In this document: positions 1-5,442 of the stretch, one piece after another
Layout of the letters: every line of letters begins with the position of its first letter
Numbering within the stretch: the first letter of the stretch is position 1
Source: Candidatus Desantisbacteria bacterium CG1_02_38_46
GTDB taxonomy: Bacteria > Desantisbacteria > UBA1551 > UBA1559
DNA: 5,442 nucleotides
Assembly: GCA_001871015.1 (NCBI GenBank)
Contig: MNUO01000048.1
Location: 14,803 to 20,244, forward strand
Direction of reading: 5' to 3'
Translations under genes and position numbers: made by a program
Notes under the pieces: generated by a model
What the model was told of the DNA's origin: nothing
Seen by the model: only the letters and a program-made list of their open reading frames with translations
Database searches by the model: none

Positions 1-1
1 A

Positions 2-169
2 TATAACAAACATCACCCGAAAGAGAGTATAAAAATACGAAACCCGTTAGATCGGATTGTCACCTACCATTCCAATTTTGGGAAAAAAACGACATTGTCG
101 TCTATGAACGAGTTATATGAAATTCCGAACCAATGTTTTCGATTAGCAGAAAAGAAAGGAGGAAATTGA
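2..169 (+). CDS. Possible 3' end of an upstream gene (unrecognised)
   Basis: A frame is open from the left edge for 55 codons and stops with TGA at 167-169, one base before the antitoxin ATG at 171. The predicted tail is basic and hydrophilic, ends in AEKKGGN, and matches no family I recognise. The near-abutting stop and start would suit translational coupling with the toxin-antitoxin pair. However, 55 stop-free codons in this sequence can occur by chance, and an internal ATG at 104 gives only 21 codons. It could equally be non-coding leader; the palindrome at 89-101 would fit that reading better. Low confidence. Confidence 0.2.
   Translation, partial: YNKHHPKESIKIRNPLDRIVTYHSNFGKKTTLSSMNELYEIPNQCFRLAEKKGGN
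89..101. promoter_or_regulatory. Perfect 13-base palindrome, candidate toxin-antitoxin operator
   Basis: ACGACATTGTCGT is a perfect inverted repeat with 6-base arms around a central T, centred about 76 bases upstream of the antitoxin start. Type II toxin-antitoxin operons are usually autorepressed through palindromes near their promoter, so the position fits. No convincing promoter pair was found around it. The AT-rich TTATAT at 113-118 could be a -10, but the TTGTCG inside the palindrome lies too close to it to be a standard -35. The operator role is inferred. Confidence 0.2.
155..162 (+). promoter_or_regulatory. Ribosome binding site of the antitoxin gene
   Basis: AAAGGAGG is a near-perfect Shine-Dalgarno sequence ending 8 bases before the ATG at 171. 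It fixes the antitoxin start and predicts strong translation, as expected for an antitoxin made in excess over its toxin. Confidence 0.75.
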
Positions 170-170
170 G

Positions 171-425
171 ATGAAACTGGGAATAAAAGCTATTGAAACG
201 ACAGGAACGATTGATGAACAGCGTCTGCTTCTTTTGGATGAACGGCTACCTGTTGTGGGTTCAATTCGGGTCCGTGTTATTATCCTGTTGCCTGAAGAAG
301 CCGACATAGACGAGAGGGAATGGCTTCTGGCGGCAGATGCTAACCCGGCCTTTGATTTCCTGAAAAAGCCTGAAGAAGACATTTACACCATTGCCGACGG
401 GAGGCCGTTCGATGACCAAAGGTAA
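171..425 (+). CDS. Antitoxin of a MazF/PemK-type toxin-antitoxin system
   Basis: This encodes an 84-residue protein, probably the labile antitoxin that binds and blocks the toxin encoded next to it. Residues 1-40 alternate hydrophobic and charged positions (LLLLDERLPV, then VRVIILLPEE), suggesting a small beta domain like the N-termini of short AbrB- or UPF0165-like antitoxins. From residue 45 the protein is acidic: DIDEREW (45-51), NPAFDFL (58-64), PEEDIYT (67-73) and DGRPF (76-80). This type of C-terminal tail is, from memory, typical of small proteins encoded directly before PemK-like toxins, and by analogy it would fold along the toxin surface. The start is supported by AAAGGAGG 8 bases upstream. 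The last 14 bases overlap the toxin gene, indicating coupled translation. Autorepression is likely but not shown. The antitoxin call rests mainly on the partner gene and the tail motifs. Confidence 0.75.
   Translation: MKLGIKAIETTGTIDEQRLLLLDERLPVVGSIRVRVIILLPEEADIDEREWLLAADANPAFDFLKKPEEDIYTIADGRPFDDQR
399..404 (+). promoter_or_regulatory. Internal ribosome binding site deciding the toxin start
   Basis: GGGAGG lies inside the antitoxin coding sequence, 7 bases before the ATG at 412. It favours ATG 412 over the in-frame TTG at 391, which would add seven residues unlike the family N-terminus and has no comparable site before it. Confidence 0.6.
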
Positions 426-756
426 ACTGGTTTTGGTGGCTTTCCCCTTCGACGACCTTTCATCGGTTAAAGTACGGCCGGCGGTATGTTTGAACGACCC
501 TATCGGCCCACATCATCACGTCATCTTGGCATTTATCAGCAGCCAAATACCGACCGATTTACTAGAAACGGACCTGGTATTAGATTCAAGTCAGGCCGAC
601 TTTGCTACAACGGGGTTACGGGTATCATCTACGCTCCGGTTACATCGTCTGATGACAGTTACTATTGCACTGATTCGGCGCGAATTGGGAGAATTATCGC
701 CTCGGATGCAATCTGAAGTGGCTGGTAAATTGCGGAAACTGTTTGGTTTGACATAG
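412..756 (+). CDS. MazF/PemK-family endoribonuclease toxin
   Basis: This 114-residue protein is a cytoplasmic toxin expected to cleave mRNA and stop translation when the antitoxin is lost. The N-terminus carries the family hallmark: a start like KGKLVLVAFPFDD (residues 3-15), then KVRPAVCLND (20-29). R22 matches the conserved catalytic arginine of MazF. ILAFISSQIP (38-47) matches the family strand in which a Ser or Thr (S43 or S44 here) helps catalysis. TGLRVSSTLRLHRL (67-80) followed by LGELS (92-96) is typical of the PemK-like branch. Length is normal for the family, about 110-120 residues. It overlaps the antitoxin by 14 bases and has its own internal Shine-Dalgarno sequence. The frame is intact with all expected key residues, so it is probably active. 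The cleavage sequence cannot be read from the gene. GC content near 51% over 421-540 is above that of the next gene, suggesting separate acquisition. Confidence 0.88.
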   Translation: MTKGKLVLVAFPFDDLSSVKVRPAVCLNDPIGPHHHVILAFISSQIPTDLLETDLVLDSSQADFATTGLRVSSTLRLHRLMTVTIALIRRELGELSPRMQSEVAGKLRKLFGLT

Positions 757-790
757 ATAGAGGCTGTTGGGCCGTTAGCCGACATTTTTC

Positions 791-818
791 TTGACTAATT
801 TTAAAAAATTAATATATT
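791..818 (+). promoter_or_regulatory. Sigma70-type promoter of the propeller operon
   Basis: TTGACT (791-796) and TATATT (813-818) each differ from consensus by one or two bases and are separated by 16 bases. Transcription would start near 825, giving a leader of about 25 bases. The spacer holds AATTTT-AA-AAAATT (797-810), an inverted repeat that could bind a regulator but may only reflect AT-richness. The promoter separates the toxin-antitoxin pair from the downstream genes. Confidence 0.6.
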
Positions 819-837
819 GAAATAAAGAATTCGAAAA

Positions 838-845
838 GAGGAGGT
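838..845 (+). promoter_or_regulatory. Ribosome binding site of the SBBP propeller gene
   Basis: GAGGAGGT is a strong Shine-Dalgarno sequence. Its GGAGG core ends 5 bases before the ATG at 850 and supports that start. Confidence 0.7.
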
Positions 846-849
846 AGAA

Positions 850-1992
850 ATGCGAGAAAAATCTACCTTTAAATATTTTCTGATGTTATTCTTGGTATTT
901 AACACTTTCTTTCTTTACAAATTCCTAAAAGCAGAAACAGGCCCTATAGAAATATGGAGTAGGACTTATCATACAGGAAAGAATGCATGGGCTTTTGGAT
1001 TAGCGATAGACTCTAAAGATAACGTTATTGTTACAGGTAAATCTTTTAGTGAGACAGAAAGTGATTTCCTTACCTTGAAATATGATTCTCAGGGGAATCT
1101 TTTATGGACAAAATCTTACGATAGTGGCAATATTGATGAAGCTTACGGGGCAGCTGTAGATTCAAACGATAATATTATTGTTGGTGGCAGGTCTTTTGAT
1201 GGTTCACAATTTGTCTATAGAGTAATAAAATATAAATTTAATGGAGATATTCTTTGGAATAAAGTCTATAGGAAGGGTAAAAATGATTCTCTTTTCCAGG
1301 TGGCGATAGATTCAAAGGATAATATACTTTTGAACGGAGAATCATTTGATGGAACGAATAGTAACTATCTACTTTTAAAGTGTAATCCTGATGGAGAAAT
1401 TATCTGGGAGAGGTTTTATAATACAGGAAAAGACAACTGGGGACGTGGAGTCACGATAGATTCTCAAGACAACATTATTGTCACCGGCTCTTCATTTAAT
1501 GGGTCAAACTGGGATTTTTGCACGATAAAATATAATACCCAGGGAGAAGCCCTCTGGGTTAAAACGCTTGACCGTGGAAGAAATGAATATGCTTTTGAAA
1601 TAGCAAGGGATTCTGAAGACAATATCTTCACTGTAGGTAGAGCGTCTAATAACTCAAATGATGATTATTCTATTGCGAAATATGATTCAAGCGGAAATTT
1701 ACTCTGGTATAAAACTTATGACGAAAGAGATATTGAAGGATCTTATGGTGTTGTTGTGGATGTAAACGATTATGCAATTGTTAGTGGATTTTCTTCTGAT
1801 CCAATTACTAATTTTTCGATTATTTTTAAATATGACAATAATGGAAATTTGCTTTGGAAAAAAGTATTAGAAAATAAAAACGCTAATTCTATACTTAAAG
1901 TGAAGACAGATTCTAATCGAAATGTTGTAATTATTGGGAAAATATTGAATGGTTCAACCGATAACTTTTTTATTTTAAAATTTGAGGAGTAG
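850..1992 (+). CDS. Secreted seven-bladed beta-propeller protein (SBBP-type repeats)
   Basis: This encodes 380 residues. Residues 1-28 are a signal sequence: a basic start (MREK), a hydrophobic core (FLMLFLVFNTFFL), then KAE, where cleavage after A28 is plausible. From residue 35 to the end the protein is seven tandem repeats starting at 35, 85, 135, 185, 235, 285 and 335. The first six are exactly 50 residues and the last is 46. Each follows LWxKxY, a variable turn, xxxDSxDNIIVxG, then xFxxxKYxxxGNL. This is the pattern of SBBP (seven-bladed beta-propeller) repeats. No catalytic motif is visible; known relatives are exported and mostly uncharacterised, so ligand or surface binding is inferred. 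The truncated last repeat is probably completed by the N-terminal strand (GPIEIW), closing the ring. The single Cys residues in repeats 3 and 4 do not suggest disulfide staples. It has its own promoter and ribosome binding site, and the gene at 2002 follows after nine bases. The fold call is firm; the function is unknown. Confidence 0.85.
   Translation: MREKSTFKYFLMLFLVFNTFFLYKFLKAETGPIEIWSRTYHTGKNAWAFGLAIDSKDNVIVTGKSFSETESDFLTLKYDSQGNLLWTKSYDSGNIDEAYGAAVDSNDNIIVGGRSFDGSQFVYRVIKYKFNGDILWNKVYRKGKNDSLFQVAIDSKDNILLNGESFDGTNSNYLLLKCNPDGEIIWERFYNTGKDNWGRGVTIDSQDNIIVTGSSFNGSNWDFCTIKYNTQGEALWVKTLDRGRNEYAFEIARDSEDNIFTVGRASNNSNDDYSIAKYDSSGNLLWYKTYDERDIEGSYGVVVDVNDYAIVSGFSSDPITNFSIIFKYDNNGNLLWKKVLENKNANSILKVKTDSNRNVVIIGKILNGSTDNFFILKFEE
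952..1989 (+). repeat. Seven tandem 150-base coding repeats (propeller blades)
   Basis: Repeat units begin at 952, 1102, 1252, 1402, 1552, 1702 and 1852. Six are 150 bases and the last is 138. The protein pattern is well kept (IDSxDN, KYxxxG, LWxK), but codons have diverged between units, so this is an old array held by selection on the fold, not a recent expansion. No unit is broken or out of phase. Confidence 0.85.
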
Positions 1993-2001
1993 TGCTTTAA
2001 A

Positions 2002-5000
2002 ATGGATAGAAAAAAATTACATATTCTTAAATGGAATGGCCATTTTTATGTGAGGATTGTAATTTTAATTATGGCATTTTTCTCTTTAGTATTTTCTATT
2101 TTAGGATTCGCTCAATCTAATTTTTCGTTAATGACTTCTACTTATGACTTTAGTAAAGGGATAAGAAATAATGTAAATATAGATAACGATGAAATAAAGA
2201 TTAATCTAGAATATGAAGACTATCGTTTTTTTCAAAATACGGCAGGTTCTGTAGGTTCGTGGAGTACCGATGCATATGAAATGTATCAATACTTTAAGGC
2301 TACTAAGACGGGTTATATTAAGGAAGTAGAAGTGCGTTTAATAAACATATCGTGGTGGGTTGATTGGACTGCAAGAATAAGGGTGTATGCAACTGATCGT
2401 TCTACTGTTCTCGCGGAAGCGACAACGGGAACTATTCCACGCAACTCAGCAGGATGGTACAGGGTATATTTTTCGGGTGCAGGTGCTAGAGTTGAAAAAG
2501 ATAAATGGTATTGGATTGGAGTGAATGGTCGCGATATATACTGGAGTTTCACTCATAATATGGTGGAAGGAGAAATTCTTGTATGGGTGGGTTGGCCCAT
2601 TAATCAGTATCAGTGGCATTATGGGGATGACGCTCATCTTTATATAGATGGAAAAGCCGATATTTATAGAAGTGGGAATTTTATTAGTGCACCTATTCTA
2701 TCAGAAAGAATTGCTGCGTGGAATAAAATAGAATTTAATGATTATAAGCCACCAGGAACTTTTATAAGTTATTTTACACAGACAAGCGATAATCAAGTTG
2801 ATTGGGAGCCAGAAGTACCCATTGCACCTGATGGAACTATTCAAAGTGCAGTAAAAAGATATATCAAGTGGAAGTCGTATCTTTCTACCTCTGACCCGCT
2901 TGTTACCCCAGTTATTTATGATGTAACTGTAAAGTGGTTTGCCGATACCATTCCACCCATTACTACCCTTGATGTTGGTTTGCCTCGCTATCCCACTGAT
3001 GGTAATACCTATGTAGCCTCTTTCACTCCTTTCACTTTGACCGCCATTGACAGCGGGGTGATTCCCTCAAAGGTTATACACACCTACTGTCAGATTGACA
3101 CTGACCCTTGGGAGACATACACCAATGTACTTACCCAGGACACATTTGTTAATTCCTTCACTTTCAGTAGCAAAGGAGTTATTACTGATGGATTGCACGC
3201 CATCGATTACTACAGTGTTGATCAAGTAGGAAACATAGAAGCTATCCTCAAAAAAATCAACTCTACAAAAGTAGATTGGGAGAAAGGCACTTTTGAACAA
3301 ACCGATGTTGTAGATGATGATGTAAAATTAGAAGAAGCAATAGCAACTTTTGAAGATTTTGAAGACGTATCTGATTGGAGTGTATCGCAAGGGACTTTTG
3401 ATTGTGTTTCATCGCCGAAAGTTGAAGGAAATTACGCCGGTAGAACTTCCTATAATTGTATTACATCAAAATCACCAGGTTCTAAAGTTCCGATTTATAT
3501 GAAGTGGTATATGCAGACAAGTAATACCTATGACGGTCTGCGTGTAGATATAGGTGGAATAGTATTTGTTGCTTTTCGGGAATATAATCTTTATCTTTAT
3601 AATGGAAGTTGGGTAATTATCCAGAGGTATAGTGCAAATACTTGGTATTGTATTGAACTAAAAAATATAAATTGGGCAACTCATACTTTTGATATATGGG
3701 TAGATGGGGTAGAGAAGTTAACAGGACAGAATTTTTTAGATATTAATGCAACTGTTTGGACTTCAGCTATTGTAAGGGGATATACCAGCAGTCCATATTA
3801 TTCTTATATTGATATTTGGACATATAAAGAAGAAAATTATAAAACTTCAGGCGCTCACACTAGCCAGATTATAGATTTTGGTTCTGCACTTCCCCAAACA
3901 GGAACTTTCAGAGTGAGCGAAAGTGAACCTGATCCCGATCATTATATTAATTATGAGGAGAGACACGGAAACCCCGATAAACCATGGTCAAGTTATAAGC
4001 CAATATCAGATGGAGGGAAATTGCCTCCAGGTTACCAATGTTTCCAAATCAAATCTAAGTTTTTCGGGGATGGAACCAGCACACCTATCCTACATAGTTA
4101 TTCTCTATTAGTTACCAAAGACATTACGGTTGTTGCGGACATTACTCCTCCCACAGGTTCTATTCTCATTGATGCTGGTGCTGTCTTTACTGACACCACT
4201 TTCATTTCCTTGAGGCTAACTGCTGGAGATACCGGCTGTGGTCTCTCTCATATGGGCATCAGCAATTTTCCTGACTTCTCAATTGCGGAGACAGTTACCT
4301 TAGACACTGCCTCCATCGATACAACTTATCTTTGGACCTTGACTGAGACTGAGGGAGTAAAGACAGTTTATGTGAGGTGCTTCGACAATGTAGACAACAC
4401 CTCAACTTATTCTGACACCATAATTTTAGATATGACACCACCCACAGGTTCAATCTTGATTAATACTGGAGATATGTATGCAGAGACTGTAGCGGTTGTA
4501 TTAAATCTGAATGCTGTTGATGCCCACAGTAATATTGATACAGTAGTCATTAGCAACTTTGCTGATTTTTCTGTTTCAGAGATAATATTCTTCAGTTCTT
4601 CCACAATTAATACCGCTGTGCCCTGGGTATTATTACCTCCCGAAGCAGCCGCCAAAACAATTTATGTGAAATATTATGATGAAGTCGGCAATGTTTCAGA
4701 AGTGTATTCCGATACAATTTTCCTCGTTGGGATTTATCAGTTGACTACGGAAGGGGGATATAGTGGGATACAATGGGCACCTGATGGAGAGAGATTTGCT
4801 GCTAAGTATGGCAATAATGAAATAGCAATATTTAAATTGAATGATGATAAAGTTTCCGCAACAAAGAAAGGAACTATTTCAGATCCTGATTTCAGTGGAG
4901 AATTCGCTTGGTCGCCAGACGGTACCAAAATTGCTTACCAGCTTATTGAATATCTTAACCAAGAAGAAGGGATTACTGGCTGGACAATGATGATGGCGGA

Positions 5001-5442
5001 AATAAACAACGAAGGAGAAGTCATCCAGCAAAATATTCCAATTACTTCTCATGGTGGCGGCGGTCACGATATCATCTGGTCGCTGGACGGAACAAAATTA
5101 GCTTTTGCAACCGAGACGGCAGTATATACAGTCGATGTTTTAACTAAACAGTCGCTATTAATTATCGAGGGAGAGCATTTACTTGACCTCGCCTGGATGC
5201 CAGACGGAAACCATATCAGTTATATCAGGTTTCCAGTGGACATAGGAGAAGGAGGATTTCTTGCCCGCGTGAACATTGCATCTGGTATAGAGGAGAGGTT
5301 GTCATCAGACAATAAAATAATGGAATCAATTTGGGGTTTCCCCAAACAGGGGAAAAACAAGGTATATCTTTACCAGCTTGGGGGAGGAAGAATATGGATG
5401 AATGAAGATGGAACTGAGAAATTTGAAGGAAGGTTATTAGAA
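2002..5442 (+). CDS. Large secreted multi-domain protein: Ig-like, LamG-like and TolB-type propeller (3' end outside window)
   Basis: The frame is open for 1147 codons to the right edge with no stop. Residues 1-37 form a signal peptide: MDRKK, a hydrophobic core at 19-34, likely cleavage at GFA|QSN. Residues about 70-216 are an aromatic-rich beta module with FKATKTGYIKEVEV, IRVYATD, DKWYWIGV and HLYIDG, resembling carbohydrate-binding or anchor-type beta-sandwiches. Residues 225-313 are discoidin-like (DGTIQSAVKRYIKWK, then YDVTVKW). Residues 316-413 are Ig-like, ending GLHAIDYYSVDQVGNIE. An acidic linker (434-456) precedes a LamG/concanavalin-like module (about 450-610). A second discoidin-like segment covers 616-705. 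Two tandem Ig-like domains start at TPPTGSI (715 and 812). From 914 a PD40/TolB-type propeller shows WAPDG, WSPDG, WSLDG and WMPDG. The start sits nine bases after the previous stop; its only Shine-Dalgarno candidate, GAGGAG (1984-1989), is 12 bases away, so translation may be coupled. No enzyme motif was seen; an adhesin or surface-binding role is inferred. Confidence 0.85.
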   Translation, partial: MDRKKLHILKWNGHFYVRIVILIMAFFSLVFSILGFAQSNFSLMTSTYDFSKGIRNNVNIDNDEIKINLEYEDYRFFQNTAGSVGSWSTDAYEMYQYFKATKTGYIKEVEVRLINISWWVDWTARIRVYATDRSTVLAEATTGTIPRNSAGWYRVYFSGAGARVEKDKWYWIGVNGRDIYWSFTHNMVEGEILVWVGWPINQYQWHYGDDAHLYIDGKADIYRSGNFISAPILSERIAAWNKIEFNDYKPPGTFISYFTQTSDNQVDWEPEVPIAPDGTIQSAVKRYIKWKSYLSTSDPLVTPVIYDVTVKWFADTIPPITTLDVGLPRYPTDGNTYVASFTPFTLTAIDSGVIPSKVIHTYCQIDTDPWETYTNVLTQDTFVNSFTFSSKGVITDGLHAIDYYSVDQVGNIEAILKKINSTKVDWEKGTFEQTDVVDDDVKLEEAIATFEDFEDVSDWSVSQGTFDCVSSPKVEGNYAGRTSYNCITSKSPGSKVPIYMKWYMQTSNTYDGLRVDIGGIVFVAFREYNLYLYNGSWVIIQRYSANTWYCIELKNINWATHTFDIWVDGVEKLTGQNFLDINATVWTSAIVRGYTSSPYYSYIDIWTYKEENYKTSGAHTSQIIDFGSALPQTGTFRVSESEPDPDHYINYEERHGNPDKPWSSYKPISDGGKLPPGYQCFQIKSKFFGDGTSTPILHSYSLLVTKDITVVADITPPTGSILIDAGAVFTDTTFISLRLTAGDTGCGLSHMGISNFPDFSIAETVTLDTASIDTTYLWTLTETEGVKTVYVRCFDNVDNTSTYSDTIILDMTPPTGSILINTGDMYAETVAVVLNLNAVDAHSNIDTVVISNFADFSVSEIIFFSSSTINTAVPWVLLPPEAAAKTIYVKYYDEVGNVSEVYSDTIFLVGIYQLTTEGGYSGIQWAPDGERFAAKYGNNEIAIFKLNDDKVSATKKGTISDPDFSGEFAWSPDGTKIAYQLIEYLNQEEGITGWTMMMAEINNEGEVIQQNIPITSHGGGGHDIIWSLDGTKLAFATETAVYTVDVLTKQSLLIIEGEHLLDLAWMPDGNHISYIRFPVDIGEGGFLARVNIASGIEERLSSDNKIMESIWGFPKQGKNKVYLYQLGGGRIWMNEDGTEKFEGRLLE
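4144..4725 (+). repeat. Two tandem Ig-like domains, about 97 residues each
   Basis: The copies begin with TPPTGSILI at residues 715 and 812 of the large protein. They share ISNFPDFS versus ISNFADFS (753 and 850) and KTVYVRCFDNVDN versus KTIYVKYYDEVGN (787 and 885), then YSDTI. This is the Big/Ig-like pattern of bacterial surface proteins, where such domains act as stalk spacers. The first copy is near 48% GC in 4141-4260 and the second about 38% in 4441-4560, so they are diverged copies or were acquired separately. Confidence 0.75.
4741..5442 (+). repeat. PD40/TolB-like propeller blades, incomplete at the window end
   Basis: Four clear blade signatures occur in the large protein: WAPDGERFA (residue 925), WSPDGTKIA (970), WSLDGTKLA (1026) and WMPDGNHIS (1065). 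Spacing is 45, 56 and 39 residues. A degraded blade follows near IWGFPKQG (1110), and IWMNEDG (1131-1137) matches the TolB-type loop between blades. Five blades or parts are seen; a six- or seven-bladed ring would need more sequence beyond the edge. In TolB such a ring binds peptides; here the partner is unknown. Confidence 0.75.

Noticed and set aside
143-382. 79-codon minus-strand frame
   Set aside because: Antisense shadow of the antitoxin; Ser/Arg-rich low-complexity translation with no family features.
391-411. TTG at 391 as the toxin start, adding seven residues
   Set aside because: ATG at 412 has GGGAGG seven bases upstream and gives the normal family N-terminus; the extension (LPTGGRS-like) has no family match and no ribosome site.
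486-716. 76-codon plus-strand frame, and a minus-strand frame at 591-785
   Set aside because: Both are out-of-frame shadows of the MazF-type toxin, which has clear family motifs.
762-789. GGCT...AGCC hairpin followed by TTTTT after the toxin gene, as a rho-independent terminator
   Set aside because: The stem is only four pairs plus one G-T wobble with a long loop, and four bases separate it from the T run. Too weak to call.
952-1989. Periodic 150-base repeats as a CRISPR or satellite array
   Set aside because: The periodicity is at the protein level with diverged codons and a single open frame; there are no identical repeats with unique spacers.
2313-3300. Minus-strand frames at 2313-2552, 2446-2637 and 3067-3300
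   Set aside because: All lie opposite the long plus-strand gene, which has a signal peptide and recognisable domains; none shows a ribosome site or motif.
3923-4111. 62-codon plus-strand frame
   Set aside because: A second-frame shadow of the large multi-domain gene, interrupted by nothing but lacking any support.
4407-5067. Minus-strand frames at 4407-4655, 4737-4928 and 4879-5067
   Set aside because: Antisense to the tandem Ig-like and PD40 domains; no independent evidence of coding.

Overview
The window suggests a bacterial genome from a lineage that makes large, modular, secreted repeat proteins. Such architectures are common in uncultivated candidate phyla (WOR-3 and Omnitrophota are examples) and in Chloroflexi- or Planctomycetes-like genomes, but nothing here fixes the taxon. 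All supported genes are on the + strand and gaps are short. Base composition is split: the first gene pair is about half GC (61 of 120 bases in 421-540), while the propeller gene after it is AT-rich (37 of 120 bases in the sampled lines 961-1020 and 1201-1260).

Region 1 (1-756) holds a type II toxin-antitoxin module. A frame open from the window edge to a stop at 167-169 may be the tail of an upstream gene, but this is weak. The antitoxin (171-425) and a MazF/PemK-family toxin (412-756) overlap by 14 bases. Each has a good Shine-Dalgarno sequence, and the toxin's lies inside the antitoxin gene. A perfect 13-base palindrome at 89-101 is a candidate operator.

Region 2 (757-1992) starts with a good sigma70-type promoter (791-818). 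It drives a secreted 380-residue protein that is almost entirely seven tandem repeats, six of exactly 50 residues and a last one of 46. This is the signature of a seven-bladed beta-propeller of the SBBP type.

Region 3 (2002 to the window end) is one uninterrupted frame of 1147 codons that runs off the right edge. It starts nine bases after the propeller gene's stop codon, so the two are probably one operon. It encodes a secreted multi-domain protein. In order these are a signal peptide, an aromatic-rich N-terminal beta module of uncertain family, a discoidin-like segment, an Ig-like domain, a LamG/concanavalin-like module, a second discoidin-like segment, two tandem Ig-like domains, and a TolB/PD40-type beta-propeller that is incomplete at the edge. 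The likely theme of regions 2 and 3 is cell-surface or extracellular binding or adhesion by non-enzymatic beta-rich proteins. No catalytic motif was seen, and the function is inferred from architecture only.
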